Positions 17,186-25,883 are shown, numbered from the stretch's first letter. The stretch is DNA of 31,738 nt from Desulfuromonadaceae bacterium (GCA_003246035.1 QKBP01000090.1:1-31738), one strand, 5' to 3'. Notes: generated from the sequence alone by a model not told the origin. Program-made: numbers and translations.

Positions 17186-17572
17186 ATGCTTCGCACCTCG
17201 ACCCTGGCCCTGCTCTTTCTGGCAGGGCTGATTTCGGTGGCCGCCGCTGCCGTCCAGAACGTCGATGCCGACCAGGCCCGTATGCTGCTGCAGCAGCGCC
17301 CCGAGATCTTTCTTCTCGACGTCCGCAGCCCGGGGGAGTATTTCCAGGTGCGCCTCGAGGGGGCCAGGCTGATCCCGATCGACCAGCTGCAGAGACGGGT
17401 CAGCGAGATCCCCAAGGGGCCGGTGCTGATCTACTGCGCCGTCGGTTCCCGCAGCTCGGCGGTTGCCGATTACCTGCTGCGGCTCGGCTACACCGAGGTC
17501 TACAACCTCTACGGGGGGATCTGGGCCTGGCAGGTGCGCGGGCTCCCCGTTCTCAAGGGGCCCGGAGGCTAG
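17186..17572 (+). CDS. Periplasmic single-domain rhodanese
   Basis: A 128-residue secreted rhodanese. A signal peptide (about 1-22, ending VAAAA) is followed by one rhodanese domain with the active-site cysteine C84 in the loop CAVGSR, plus FLLDVRSPGEY and the closing GGIWAWQVRGLPV. Such proteins carry or transfer sulfane sulfur in the periplasm; the acceptor is unknown. An ATG at 17177 abuts GGAGG with no spacing, so the ATG at 17186, nine bases after GGAGG, is the better start and opens a cleaner signal peptide. It is divergent from glpX with a 148-base gap. No clear promoter could be picked. Confidence 0.9.
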   Translation: MLRTSTLALLFLAGLISVAAAAVQNVDADQARMLLQQRPEIFLLDVRSPGEYFQVRLEGARLIPIDQLQRRVSEIPKGPVLIYCAVGSRSSAVADYLLRLGYTEVYNLYGGIWAWQVRGLPVLKGPGG

Positions 17573-17705
17573 CCGCGAGGACCTGGAGTCCGGTCTTCCG
17601 ATGGCCGTAGCCGTGGCGGCTTTCACAACCGCAGCGGGCGGTGAGCCGCATCGCCGCAAGAAGCAGGACCGCAAGGGCAGCAAGCCACCAGCCGTCACGG
17701 GGCAT
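17553..17705 (-). CDS. Possible small hydrophobic or secreted peptide (doubtful)
   Basis: The 223-base gap between the rhodanese and GDPD genes holds a 50-codon minus-strand frame that reads like a signal peptide or membrane helix: MPRDGWWLAALAVLLLAAM, then RLTARCGC and a basic tail. Third positions are GC-rich like real genes here. A TACAAT hexamer lies on the same strand at 17738-17743, 33 bases before the ATG, but without a good -35, and the ribosome site (AGG, 12 bases off) is poor. Its end overlaps the 3' end of the rhodanese gene in antisense. It may be chance. Confidence 0.18.
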   Translation of the reverse strand: MPRDGWWLAALAVLLLAAMRLTARCGCESRHGYGHRKTGLQVLAASLRAP

Positions 17706-17795
17706 GGTCGGCAACCTGAATGGGCGTCATGCTGTTCATTGTAGCCGGGACGGCGCATCAGGCCAGTCCCTAAATCCGATCGGGAGAGAGCGACG

Positions 17796-18488
17796 ATGCC
17801 ACCTTTCATCTGGGCCCATCGCGGTGCCTCGCTGAGGGCTCCGGAGAACACCCTGACCGCCTTCGAACTGGCGGCCGACGGCGGCGCCGACGGGATCGAA
17901 TGCGACGTGCACCTGAGCCGCGACGGGGTGCCGGTGGTGATCCACGACGAAACCCTCGAGCGGACCACAAACGGTCGCGGGGCTGTCGGGGCCCGGTCCC
18001 TCTCGGAGTTGCGGCGCCTCGATGCGGGGGGGTGGTTCGGCCCGGAGTGGGCCGGAGAGCCAATCCCGACTCTCGAGGAGGTGCTCTCGCTGGCCGGCAG
18101 CACGTTGCGGGTCAACATCGAGATCAAGTCGGCCGCGGCCGGACGCGCGGTCCTCGAACTGCTGGCTGCGTGGCCCTCCGCGCGGGTGCTGGTGTCGTCG
18201 TTCGACCATCGTCTGCTCGCGGCGCTGCGGCGCGAAAGCGACACGCTCCCTCTCGGGTTTTTGTGCGAAAGCCGGCTCTGGCGCCGTGCCTTCGAGCGCG
18301 CCGTGCGTCATGGCGCCGAGAGTTTTCACCCCCGGCGTGACCGCCTTTCCCCGGCGATGCTCAGGGCCTGTCACGGGGCCGGGTTGAAGGTCTATCCGTG
18401 GACCGTCGACAGCCCTGCCGAGATGCGCGCACTGCTGCGCCGTCAGGTCGACGGCTGGTTCACCAACGAGCCCGCCACCCTGTTTTGA
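17796..18488 (+). CDS. Glycerophosphodiester phosphodiesterase, cytoplasmic
   Basis: A 230-residue GDPD enzyme, hydrolysing glycerophosphodiesters (deacylated phospholipids) to glycerol 3-phosphate and an alcohol. Catalytic and metal residues of the family are present: H8-R9 (AHRGAS), E17 (PENT), E35 and D37 (GIECDVH), H50 (VVIHDE), and E123-type INIEIK further on, with YPWTVD near the end. There is no signal peptide, so it is the cytoplasmic UgpQ-like form rather than periplasmic GlpQ. GGGAGAG precedes the ATG. It lies 223 bases after the rhodanese; the promoter is not obvious. Confidence 0.93.
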   Translation: MPPFIWAHRGASLRAPENTLTAFELAADGGADGIECDVHLSRDGVPVVIHDETLERTTNGRGAVGARSLSELRRLDAGGWFGPEWAGEPIPTLEEVLSLAGSTLRVNIEIKSAAAGRAVLELLAAWPSARVLVSSFDHRLLAALRRESDTLPLGFLCESRLWRRAFERAVRHGAESFHPRRDRLSPAMLRACHGAGLKVYPWTVDSPAEMRALLRRQVDGWFTNEPATLF

Positions 18489-18512
18489 CGACGGCCTCGC
18501 GGCTGCTAGAGT
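18485..18512 (+). promoter_or_regulatory. Sigma-70 promoter of the HAD hydrolase gene
   Basis: TTGACG (18485-18490) and TAGAGT (18507-18512) with a 16-base spacer and a TGC extended -10. The -35 overlaps the stop codon of the GDPD gene. Confidence 0.6.
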
Positions 18513-18553
18513 GAAAAGGACACAAGCCGACCCCCAGTCAGGAGAGAAGCCTG

Positions 18554-19225
18554 TTGAGTGATCCGATCCCGTTCCCGAAGCCTCTGGTCGATTCGACCGG
18601 TATCGAGACGATCGTTTTCGATCTCGATGGTACCCTGTACCAGGCGCCGGAACTTGCCCGGGAGATCGAGGTCGTCAGTGAACGACTGGTGGCCGCCACC
18701 CGCGGGGTGTCTCCCGAGCAGGGGCGTGAAATTCTCCTGCGCGCCCGGGAGCGCCTGGCCGAGGAACTCGAGGTCGACCCGACCCTGACCCTGACCTGCC
18801 AGCGGATGGGGATCGAGATTCAGGAGCTGCATGCTGCCTTCGAGAGGGATCTCCGCCCGGAGGATCACCTCGCGGAGGACCCCCTGGTAAGGGCCCTGCT
18901 CGAGTCGCTGCAGGAGCGCTGCCGCCTGTACATCTACACCAACAACAACCTGACCCTCTCCCGTCGAATCCTTGCCACGCTCGGCATCGCCGATCTGTTC
19001 GAGGGGCTCTTCACCATCGAGTATGCCTGGACCCCCAAGCCGGATGCCGAGGTGCTGCGCAGCCTGCTGGCCGAAATCGGCGGTCCCTTCGAATCTTTCC
19101 TGTTTGTCGGAGATCGCCGCCAGGTCGACCTCCGCCTCCCCGCGGCCTGGGGGATCCCGACCCTGCTGGTGCGCGACACCGCCCAGCTGGTGCAGATTCA
19201 CAAAGTGCTCGGAATCATCCCCTGA
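18554..19225 (+). CDS. HAD-superfamily hydrolase
   Basis: A 223-residue HAD phosphatase. Motif I is FDLDGTLYQ with nucleophile D23 and acid D25; motif II is the threonine in IYTNNN; motif III the lysine of TPKPDAEV; motif IV the acidic FVGDRRQVDLR. The DLDGTLY start and helical cap recall pyrimidine 5'-nucleotidase-type HADs, but the substrate cannot be assigned. The start is TTG at 18554: no ATG is near in frame and AGGAGAGAAG lies just upstream. It has its own promoter. Confidence 0.9.
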   Translation: MSDPIPFPKPLVDSTGIETIVFDLDGTLYQAPELAREIEVVSERLVAATRGVSPEQGREILLRARERLAEELEVDPTLTLTCQRMGIEIQELHAAFERDLRPEDHLAEDPLVRALLESLQERCRLYIYTNNNLTLSRRILATLGIADLFEGLFTIEYAWTPKPDAEVLRSLLAEIGGPFESFLFVGDRRQVDLRLPAAWGIPTLLVRDTAQLVQIHKVLGIIP

Positions 19226-19249
19226 CAGAACCTCTTTCGACGCTCGCCC

Positions 19250-19279
19250 TTGCCAAGCCGAGGGGGGGTGCGCTAGAAT
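19250..19279 (+). promoter_or_regulatory. Sigma-70 promoter of the MidA-like methyltransferase gene
   Basis: TTGCCA (19250-19255) and TAGAAT (19274-19279), spacer 18 bases, in the 82-base gap before the gene. Confidence 0.55.
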
Positions 19280-19307
19280 CCATCCTCATTTTATCCCGGG
19301 ACGGATC

Positions 19308-20486
19308 ATGAACGAAGCACCCCTCCAGGAAAAATCCGAACTGAAATCATGGCTTGCACAGCGGATCGCCGAGCACGGCGGGATCCCGTTTGCCGAGTTC
19401 ATGGAGGCCTGCCTCTACCACCCCGAGCACGGCTACTACACCGGGCCGCGGCGCCGGATTGGCCGGGTCGGCGACTTTTTCACCTCGACCAGCGTCCACG
19501 CGCTTTTCGGCAGGCTGATCGCCCGCCAGCTCGTCCAGTTCTGGCAATTGCTCGGCGGGGAGGAATTCACCCTGGTGGAGCAGGGGGCGGGAGAGGGGCA
19601 CCTCGCCCTCGATATCCTCGACACCCTGCAGGCGGACGCGCCGGAATTCTACGCGCAGCTGCGCTACGTGCTGGTGGAGATCAGTCCCGACCATCGCACG
19701 CGTCAGCGGGAACGTCTGCAGTCCCACGTCGAGGCCGGCCGGGTGAGCTGGTCGTCCTTCGAGGAGCTCCCCCCGTTCTCGGGCTGCTTCCTGAGCAACG
19801 AACTGGTCGATGCCTTCCCTGTCCACCTGGTCGAGCAGACCGGGGAAGGGTTACGCGAGGTCTTTGTCGTCATGGCCGGCGAGGAGTTCGCGGAGGAACT
19901 GCGTCTCCCAAGTTCTCCGGAGCTCGAGGCCTATCTGGAGGAGGTCGGGGTGGCCTTGCCGTCCGGCTACCGCACCGAGATCAATCTTCAGGGGCCGGGC
20001 TGGATGACCGAGGTGGCCGAAAAGCTCTCGCGGGGCTTCGTCCTGACCATCGATTATGGTTACCCGTCCGGGGAGCGCTACGCCCCCTGGCGCAACACCG
20101 GGACGCTGATGTGCTACTGGCAGCACACCACCGAGGAGAACCCGCTGCTGCGTCCCGGCTGCCAGGACATTACCGCCCATGTCGACTTCACCGCCCTTGA
20201 GGTGGCGGGCCGGTCCCGTGGACTGGAGACCCTCTACTTTGGCGAGCAGTACCGCTTCCTGATGGGGCTGGGTTTCCTCGAGGAGCTGGTCGCCCTTCAG
20301 GCCCGCGAACCAGACCCGCAGCGTGCCCAGGAACTGCGCCTGACCCTCAAGCGCCTGATCATGCCCGAGAGCGGCATGGGGGACACCTTCAAGGTCCTGG
20401 TGCAGGGTAAGGGGGTGCCATCGGACGGGTTGCTGTGTGCGCGCAGAATCGCCGACATCCCGCTGCCTCAGGCCGATTTCTTTTAA
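19308..20486 (+). CDS. SAM-dependent methyltransferase, MidA/NDUFAF7 family
   Basis: A 392-residue member of COG1565 (Methyltransf_28), the family of mitochondrial NDUFAF7/MidA, which methylates an arginine of complex I subunit NDUFS2. Family marks: YHPEHGYYT (37-45), GDFFTSTSVHALFG (55-68), the SAM-binding EQGAGEG (91-97), and SNELVDAFPVH (163-173), followed by IDYGYP near 245. The frame is open for 112 codons upstream, antiparallel in sense to nothing real but overlapping the HAD gene, so the ATG at 19308 is chosen; it matches family N-termini. What the bacterial enzyme methylates is not known; a NADH dehydrogenase subunit is a reasonable guess, and none is encoded nearby. Confidence 0.92.
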   Translation: MNEAPLQEKSELKSWLAQRIAEHGGIPFAEFMEACLYHPEHGYYTGPRRRIGRVGDFFTSTSVHALFGRLIARQLVQFWQLLGGEEFTLVEQGAGEGHLALDILDTLQADAPEFYAQLRYVLVEISPDHRTRQRERLQSHVEAGRVSWSSFEELPPFSGCFLSNELVDAFPVHLVEQTGEGLREVFVVMAGEEFAEELRLPSSPELEAYLEEVGVALPSGYRTEINLQGPGWMTEVAEKLSRGFVLTIDYGYPSGERYAPWRNTGTLMCYWQHTTEENPLLRPGCQDITAHVDFTALEVAGRSRGLETLYFGEQYRFLMGLGFLEELVALQAREPDPQRAQELRLTLKRLIMPESGMGDTFKVLVQGKGVPSDGLLCARRIADIPLPQADFF

Positions 20487-20515
20487 TCACTCGCAGTGCG
20501 CTTTCTGAGCGGCAC

Positions 20516-20524
20516 TGCTATACT
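20516..20524 (+). promoter_or_regulatory. Extended -10 promoter of the NifU-like gene
   Basis: TGC directly followed by TATACT (20519-20524), 27 bases before the ATG. No good -35 is seen at 16-18 bases, which is common for extended -10 promoters. Confidence 0.45.
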
Positions 20525-20551
20525 GAAGACAACAAAAACGGAGGTTAACTC

Positions 20552-20773
20552 ATGCGTGCACAAGTTGAAGAAGTATTGAATCAGGTCCGTCCCATGCTCC
20601 AGGCTGACGGCGGCGATGTCGAACTGGTCGAAGTCTCCGAAGACGGCATTGTCAGCGTCAAGCTGACCGGCGCCTGCGGCTCCTGCCCCATGTCGACCAT
20701 GACTCTCAAGATGGGGATCGAGCGGGCGCTCAAGGAGCGTGTACCCGAAGTCAAGGAAGTCGTTCAGGTCTGA
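20552..20773 (+). CDS. NifU C-terminal-domain iron-sulfur scaffold
   Basis: A 73-residue protein made up solely of the NifU C-terminal (Nfu) domain, which carries and delivers [4Fe-4S] clusters. The cluster-binding pair is C42 and C45 in [22 protein letters not shown] and VKEV are also typical. The start has an ideal GGAGGT site. It is followed 23 bases on by the small gene at 20797 on the same strand, and both end at a strong terminator. Confidence 0.95.
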   Translation: MRAQVEEVLNQVRPMLQADGGDVELVEVSEDGIVSVKLTGACGSCPMSTMTLKMGIERALKERVPEVKEVVQV

Positions 20774-20796
20774 TCGTCCCGTGAAAGGAGGGTGAG

Positions 20797-20991
20797 ATGC
20801 TTAAAGTCAAGACCTTTGGCGAACCGCTGCAACCCTTCAAAAGCCACAAGGAGCTGGTCGAGCTCGATGAGCGGGTCAACCGCTTTATCGGCGAGAACGG
20901 CATTACCCGGATCATCTCGGTCAGTGATACCGCAACCAGCGAGGCTGGCAACACCATCGGCCTGGTGCGGGTTCTGGTTTACGAAGACTGA
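20797..20991 (+). CDS. Small conserved-looking protein of unknown function
   Basis: A 64-residue soluble protein: MLKVKTFGEPL, an amphipathic helix with HKELVELDERVNRFIGENG, then ITRIISVSDTATS and TIGLVRVLVYED. The beta-alpha-beta-beta pattern vaguely recalls small Cse60-type sporulation proteins, but this is weak. An excellent AAAGGAGGG site precedes the ATG. It is cotranscribed with the NifU-type gene and ends at a terminator. Confidence 0.85.
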   Translation: MLKVKTFGEPLQPFKSHKELVELDERVNRFIGENGITRIISVSDTATSEAGNTIGLVRVLVYED

Positions 20992-21014
20992 GAAGTTTCG
21001 ACGGCAGTATGGAA

Positions 21015-21044
21015 AAGGGAGCGTGAAAACGCTCCCTTTTTTTG
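21015..21044 (+). terminator. Intrinsic terminator after the NifU-type operon
   Basis: Stem AAAGGGAGCG / CGCTCCCTTT with a short TGAAAA-type loop, then seven Ts. On the minus strand only four Ts follow, so it may help end the convergent antiporter transcript only partly. Confidence 0.93.
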
Positions 21045-21070
21045 TTGCGTGCCGGCCTGCTGCCTTCGGC

Positions 21071-22234
21071 TCAGGGGGAGGGGGTTGCGGCGAAGCTCCG
21101 TCCGAGCAAGCGGAACAGGCTCGGGTAGAGGATCGAGGCGGCGAGGCCGGTAAGCACCAGCGCGCCGGTGGTCTCGAGGGAGATCAGCCCCATTTTCTCG
21201 CCGAGGGTCCCGGCGACCACGATCATCGAGAGGGGGGCTGAAAGGAGCACGCTCATGGCGGCGGCTTCGCGCAGCGTCAGCCTCAAGGGACGGGCAAGAA
21301 GCAGCGGGTAGAGGTTGCTGACCAGCACCATCAGGGTCAGGAAGGCTGCCAGCCCCACCGTAGTGGGCGAGGCGAAAAGGGCGATGTCGAGGGACGCGCC
21401 GACGCCGACGAAGAAGAACGGTACCAGGAAGCCGAAACCGACGGCGTTGATCTTCTCTTCGAAGACCCCCTTGTTCTTGAACACCATGCTGAAGATCAGC
21501 CCGGCGAGGAACGAGCCGAGGATCGGCTCGGCTCCGACCAGGACGGCGAGTAGCCCGCCCGCGAAGGCGACCGTGGCGACCATGCGGATCCCTTCCTCGA
21601 CCGGGTCTTCGCTCTCCATCACCTTCGAGACCCGCTCAGGGTTCCACCAAGCCGCGAGATAGAGCAGCTTCAAGAAAAGCAGCGCCCCGCCGAACATGGC
21701 GGTGAGCCACAGCAGTTCGAGCAGGGCGTTGAGGGTCGGGCCGTGGAGCTGGTAGGCGTCGATCATCGTCAGGACCAGGATCGAGAAGAGCTCGCCGGTC
21801 AGGGCCACGCCGATGATGTCGCGACCGAGCGGGGTCTGGTCGAGACGAAGCTCCTTGAGCACCGGGATGACGATCCCGGCGGAGATCATCGCCACGGCCA
21901 GGCCGAGAAAGTACGACTGCCCCAGCAGCACGAACAGCAGCGGTGTAAGGGTGAACGACAGCAGCGAGATCAGCACATACCAGGCGCTCTTGCCGCTGCG
22001 CCGGATCTGGACGAGGTCGAGCTCCATGCCGGCGATGAACATCAGGTAGATGAACCCGAGCTCCTGGACGAACAGGAACCAGTCGGGACGTTCGGTGAAG
22101 ACGAAATTGAACAGCAGGAGGCCGAAGACGATTTCGAGCGCCGCCGAGGGGATGCGCAGGCGCCGGGCGATGAAGGGGATCACGGCGGTACCGGCCATTA
22201 CCGCGACCAGGGTGGTGTGGTGCTGGTGGACCAC
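21071..22234 (-). CDS. Cation:proton antiporter, CPA2/KefB type
   Basis: A 387-residue membrane protein with about ten to twelve hydrophobic segments over its full length and features of Na+/H+ exchanger-type CPA2 carriers: RRLRIPSAALEIVFGLLL near the start, ELGFIYLMFIAGMELD (about 58-73), SAGIVIPVLKEL (117-128), EPILGSFLAGLIFS and FFFVGVGASLDI. It should exchange K+ or Na+ for protons at the inner membrane. The start is GTG at 22234, with ACGGAGCG six bases before it. It lacks the regulatory RCK tail found in KefB/KefC; the gene just upstream supplies such a domain as a separate protein, 21 bases away, so the two probably form one transporter complex. Confidence 0.92.
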   Translation of the reverse strand: MVHQHHTTLVAVMAGTAVIPFIARRLRIPSAALEIVFGLLLFNFVFTERPDWFLFVQELGFIYLMFIAGMELDLVQIRRSGKSAWYVLISLLSFTLTPLLFVLLGQSYFLGLAVAMISAGIVIPVLKELRLDQTPLGRDIIGVALTGELFSILVLTMIDAYQLHGPTLNALLELLWLTAMFGGALLFLKLLYLAAWWNPERVSKVMESEDPVEEGIRMVATVAFAGGLLAVLVGAEPILGSFLAGLIFSMVFKNKGVFEEKINAVGFGFLVPFFFVGVGASLDIALFASPTTVGLAAFLTLMVLVSNLYPLLLARPLRLTLREAAAMSVLLSAPLSMIVVAGTLGEKMGLISLETTGALVLTGLAASILYPSLFRLLGRSFAATPSP

Positions 22235-22255
22235 GCTAGCGCTCCGTTGCCGAGA

Positions 22256-23725
22256 TCACAGGGTCGCCTCCTGCGGCGGAATCAGCAGCGCCGAGATCGG
22301 GGCGTCCCAGAGGACGTGCCAGCTGACCTCGGGGCGCAGGAAGGAACGGATCATGCCGACCTCGAGTTCGGCCGAGGTGCGCGTGACCAGCAGGTTGAAG
22401 TCGGGGAGGGCGGCAAGCACCGCGCGGATCGGGTTCCCGTCGAGCTCGCGGCTGCGCACGCTGGTCCGGTAGGCATGCGCGAGGTCGGAGACGGTTTTTT
22501 TGAGCTGTTTGTAGGCGTCGATCTCGGACTCCCCGCCGATGTACTCGGAGGGTTTGACCAGCAGCGCCTCGACGCTGCAGGCGATGTCGCTGGCGATCTC
22601 GAGGGCCTTCTCGAGGGCCTGGGGTGAATCGCTCAGGTTGACCGCCGGGACCGCCAGGCGCTCGTAGGGGAAGGTGCCGCTGCACATGGCGAGCGGGCAG
22701 TTGACCTGGCGGAGCAGTTGCTTGATGCGGCGCTGGTGGCGATGCTTCCCCCAGACCCCGCGCAGCAGGGTGGTGCGGGCAAAAAAGATGAGCCCCGGGT
22801 CATGCCCCAGGGATTCGAGAGCCTCCAGCACCGCTTTTTCGGGGGTGGCCGGCGAGGCGACGGTCTCCAGCAGGCGAAGATCCCTCTTCTCGAGGGTCTT
22901 GCGGGCCTGCTGCGCCAGCGGCTCGGCTTCGGGGGCATGGACCAGCACCGCCTGCTGCAACGGCAGGGCGTCGAGCAGGTAGTCGACTTCCGCGATGAAA
23001 CGCTCGTCTTCGTCGCCGGCGAGGTAAAGATAGGCGGTCTCGCCGTATTCAAGGGGGAAGTCGCGGAACCGGAAGGAGAGCCGCTCGGCGATGGTGCTTA
23101 AGACCTGGGGCTCGCCGAGGATCACCACCCGGTCTTTCGGCTTGAGGATGGTGTTGCCGCGCGGTACGAGGATCTTGCCGTCGCGGTAGATGATGCCGAT
23201 ATGCCAGTTCTTGGGCCGCAGGGTGGCGAGGGGCTTGTTGGCCAGGCGGGCGTTGGGGTGGACCTCGACTTCGAGGATCTCGTTCTTGCCGATCCCGATC
23301 CCCTGCACGGTCTTGGTCCGCTGCTCGAGGCGGTTGCGCAGACCGGTGGCACTCACGGCGAAGATGCTCTCGACTTCGACCCCGAGCTTCTCGAGCTCCT
23401 CGATCCCCTTCTGGGTGATGCCGATGGCGATCACCCGCGGCACCTCGAAGTGTTCCCGCACGACCCGCGCGACCTCGAGGTTGATCCTCTCGGTGGTGGT
23501 CGAGATCACCACCGTGTCAGCCTGCGCGATTCCGGCCTCTTCCAGGACCAGACGGCTGGTGGCGTCCCCCTGGATGACCGTCATGTTGTTGCGCTTCTGC
23601 TTGGCGAACGCGATCGTCTCGGGGTTGTTGTCGATGCAGACCAGCTGAAAGTCACTCGAGAGCATGCGCACCAGCGGAAGGCCGACGTTTCCGAGTCCGA
23701 TGATGAAGAAGCTGGTTTTCTGCAT
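22256..23725 (-). CDS. RCK/TrkA-domain regulator fused to tandem Usp-like domains
   Basis: A 489-residue cytoplasmic protein. Residues 1-120 are an RCK_N/TrkA_N Rossmann domain with GLGNVG (10-15) and the ribose-binding D32 (CIDNN), indicating NAD(H) or nucleotide binding. Residues about 140-215 are a TrkA_C domain (NEILEVEVHPNARLANKPL, RVVILGEP). Residues about 228-340 and 345-485 look like two UspA-type halves; the second has the clear pattern of an alternating alpha/beta domain ending in PEVSWHVLWDAPISALLIPP. It should gate the antiporter encoded 21 bases downstream, reading redox state and perhaps ATP or c-di-AMP, which Usp and TrkA_C domains bind in other systems; the ligand is inference. 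It begins 51 bases after the signalling-protein gene, possibly in the same transcript. Confidence 0.88.
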   Translation of the reverse strand: MQKTSFFIIGLGNVGLPLVRMLSSDFQLVCIDNNPETIAFAKQKRNNMTVIQGDATSRLVLEEAGIAQADTVVISTTTERINLEVARVVREHFEVPRVIAIGITQKGIEELEKLGVEVESIFAVSATGLRNRLEQRTKTVQGIGIGKNEILEVEVHPNARLANKPLATLRPKNWHIGIIYRDGKILVPRGNTILKPKDRVVILGEPQVLSTIAERLSFRFRDFPLEYGETAYLYLAGDEDERFIAEVDYLLDALPLQQAVLVHAPEAEPLAQQARKTLEKRDLRLLETVASPATPEKAVLEALESLGHDPGLIFFARTTLLRGVWGKHRHQRRIKQLLRQVNCPLAMCSGTFPYERLAVPAVNLSDSPQALEKALEIASDIACSVEALLVKPSEYIGGESEIDAYKQLKKTVSDLAHAYRTSVRSRELDGNPIRAVLAALPDFNLLVTRTSAELEVGMIRSFLRPEVSWHVLWDAPISALLIPPQEATL

Positions 23726-23776
23726 GAGTCCCCGAGGATGCCGATGGACGGAAGCGGTGCCGTGCGAGGGGGGTGA

Positions 23777-25831
23777 TCAGCCGAGATCGAGGTCGAAGTC
23801 GTCGCTGTCCTGCGCAAGCGGCGTACTGCGGCTCTTGTAGTGCTGCTGGTGTTTCATCGCCTGAACCTGGAGGATGACCTGCTTCCCCTGGTCCTGGCGC
23901 TTGGCCGTCTCCTCGAAGATATGCGAGGTCATCTTGTCCACCTCTTCGACCGCCAGGTGGATGTTCTGGCTGTCGGCGAGGTTCTTGGAGGTGGCCGAGG
24001 CCATCTCCCCAGCCATGCTCTTCATCTCCTCGATGGTCGCCACGATCCGGCTGATCGCCTGGGCCTGTTCGCGGGAGGCGAGGGAGACCTGCTGCGACAT
24101 CGCGCCGAGCTCCTCGATCGAATGGGAGACGAACTGCGAGCTGCGCACCTGCTCCTGGGTCGCCTTGAGGATCTCTTCGGTCATGTTCATGGCCGGCGTC
24201 GCCCGCTCAAGAATCTCGTTCAGGGCGCGGCTCGTCCCCTTGCCGACATCGATCCCCTTGTCGACCAGTTGTCGGGTCTCCCCGATGTGCGAAACGGCCT
24301 CGATCGTCGCCGTACCGATTTCTGAGATCAGGTTCTCGATCGCCTCGGCCGAACTCGAGGTTTCGTGGGAGAGCTTGCGGATCTCCTCGGCGACGACGGC
24401 GAAAGACCGACCGTGCTCGCCCGACTGGGCGGCGATGATCGAGGCGTTGAGGGAGAGCAGGTTGGTCTTCTGGTTGATCTCGTTGATCACCTGGACGGTA
24501 TGCTTGATCTCCTCTCCCTTCTGGGCGAGGAACTCGATGGTGGCCACGGCGCGGTCAACCGCCAGGGAGATCCCCTGCAGCCCGTCGTACGACTCGGCCA
24601 CCAGCCTGGCCCCCTGCTCGGCTTCGGAGCAGACCTTCTCCGACATCTTCTTCGAGCGACTGGCGTTTTTCTCGACCTCCTGGACGCTGGCGGTGATTTC
24701 GTTCATGGCCGAGATCGAGCGCTCCATGAACTCGTGAAGCTGGCTCAGGTTGTTGGAGACCTCCTGAATCGCCGACGAGATCTGGCCGGCCGCCGAACTG
24801 GTGTCGTCGACGGCGTGGCTGATGACATCGGCCGAATCGGCGATGTTGCCGATGGTGGTGGTGGTCGAGACCAGGGTCTTGCGCAGGATGTCGAGCTGGT
24901 CGAAGAACCTGGAGCGGTACTTGAGGAAGTCCTCGAAGGTCAGCTCCAGTTCGCTGGTGAGCTTTTCGACTCCCTCGAGCAGGCGGACCTTGTTGAGCGA
25001 GGTCGAGACCTGGTCGGCGAACAGGCGTACGGTGTCGAGGTCGGTGTCGTCGAGCTGCTTGTGGTGGACCTTGTTGTCGACGCCGAACACCCCGATCGCC
25101 TCGCCGCCGAGGGTAATCGGGCAGATGATGAAGTTGCGCGAGCGCAGCTGGGGGATCTCGTCGCACGGCGGCTGCAAGTGGTATTTCGGGTCGAGGGTGC
25201 GCACGTCATCGACCAGGAAGTAACGGTTCTCGCTGATCGCCTTGAAGATCGTCCCCGCGCGCTCGTCGAAGGGGAGAACCAGCCCGTTGACGTTGTCGTT
25301 GTCGTCGCTGGCGCTGGCGATGAATTCGATCTCGGTCCTGGCCGCGTTGAGCATCAGCAGGTTGACCCGGTCGTAGCGCAGGATCTCGTGCAGGCTGTTG
25401 GCGGCGAGACGCAGGATCGCCTGGGGATCGAGAGAGTTCTGGATATTGGCGTTGGTGGCGTGGAAGTTCTTGAGGTTGAAGTTGAGGTCCCGGAAGCGGC
25501 GCTCGAATTCGGCTTTCTGGTCGGCGACCGCGGTGTTCAGCCGGTCGAGACTTTCGGCGCGCTCGTGGATCTGCTGGATGTAGTTGCCGATCAGGTAGCC
25601 GGTGATCGTCAGGACCGCCGAGGTGCCGAGCCCCATGTAGAGGTGCAGGGAAAAGACCTCCGGGGTGGAGAAGGGGTAGCCGAAGAACTGCTGGATCAGA
25701 CCGTTCGGTGCCGGGAAGAACACCAGGCGAGTCAGGCCCCAGCCGATCGGGGCGAAGATCCCGAGCAGAAAACCGGCTACAGCATAGCGCAGCGACAGGC
25801 CGGCGTTTTCCAGAGAAAACGTACGCGACAT
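23777..25831 (-). CDS. Membrane GAF and methyl-accepting-type signalling protein
   Basis: A 684-residue protein. Two membrane helices (about 13-38 and 62-85) with a short periplasmic loop are followed by a coiled coil, a GAF domain (about 120-285) and a methyl-accepting signalling domain (about 310-640). The hairpin tip at 452-490 reads [35 protein letters not shown]. The canonical tip has IEAARAGE: here the glutamate is isoleucine and the arginine glutamine, residues that touch CheA and CheW in Tsr. It may therefore signal outside the classic chemotaxis array. No CheR/CheB pentapeptide is at the C-terminus (DDFDLDLG). An open frame extends 18 codons upstream, but the ATG at 25831 has GGAGGG six bases before it and begins the first helix cleanly. 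Confidence 0.9.
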   Translation of the reverse strand: MSRTFSLENAGLSLRYAVAGFLLGIFAPIGWGLTRLVFFPAPNGLIQQFFGYPFSTPEVFSLHLYMGLGTSAVLTITGYLIGNYIQQIHERAESLDRLNTAVADQKAEFERRFRDLNFNLKNFHATNANIQNSLDPQAILRLAANSLHEILRYDRVNLLMLNAARTEIEFIASASDDNDNVNGLVLPFDERAGTIFKAISENRYFLVDDVRTLDPKYHLQPPCDEIPQLRSRNFIICPITLGGEAIGVFGVDNKVHHKQLDDTDLDTVRLFADQVSTSLNKVRLLEGVEKLTSELELTFEDFLKYRSRFFDQLDILRKTLVSTTTTIGNIADSADVISHAVDDTSSAAGQISSAIQEVSNNLSQLHEFMERSISAMNEITASVQEVEKNASRSKKMSEKVCSEAEQGARLVAESYDGLQGISLAVDRAVATIEFLAQKGEEIKHTVQVINEINQKTNLLSLNASIIAAQSGEHGRSFAVVAEEIRKLSHETSSSAEAIENLISEIGTATIEAVSHIGETRQLVDKGIDVGKGTSRALNEILERATPAMNMTEEILKATQEQVRSSQFVSHSIEELGAMSQQVSLASREQAQAISRIVATIEEMKSMAGEMASATSKNLADSQNIHLAVEEVDKMTSHIFEETAKRQDQGKQVILQVQAMKHQQHYKSRSTPLAQDSDDFDLDLG

Positions 25832-25867
25832 GGACAACCCTCCGAAAACACTCAAAACAGGAAGACC

Positions 25868-25880
25868 CCGGATAATCCGG
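25868..25880. promoter_or_regulatory. 13-bp palindrome at the start site of the GAF/MCP gene
   Basis: CCGGATAATCCGG is a perfect dyad around a central A. It lies four bases past the -10 of the promoter at 25884-25912, across the predicted start site near 25877, the usual place for a repressor operator. Confidence 0.3.
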
Positions 25881-25883
25881 CAC

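Noticed and set aside
17168..18244. Long minus-strand frame of 358 codons
   Set aside because: Antisense to both the rhodanese and GDPD genes, which have catalytic motifs.
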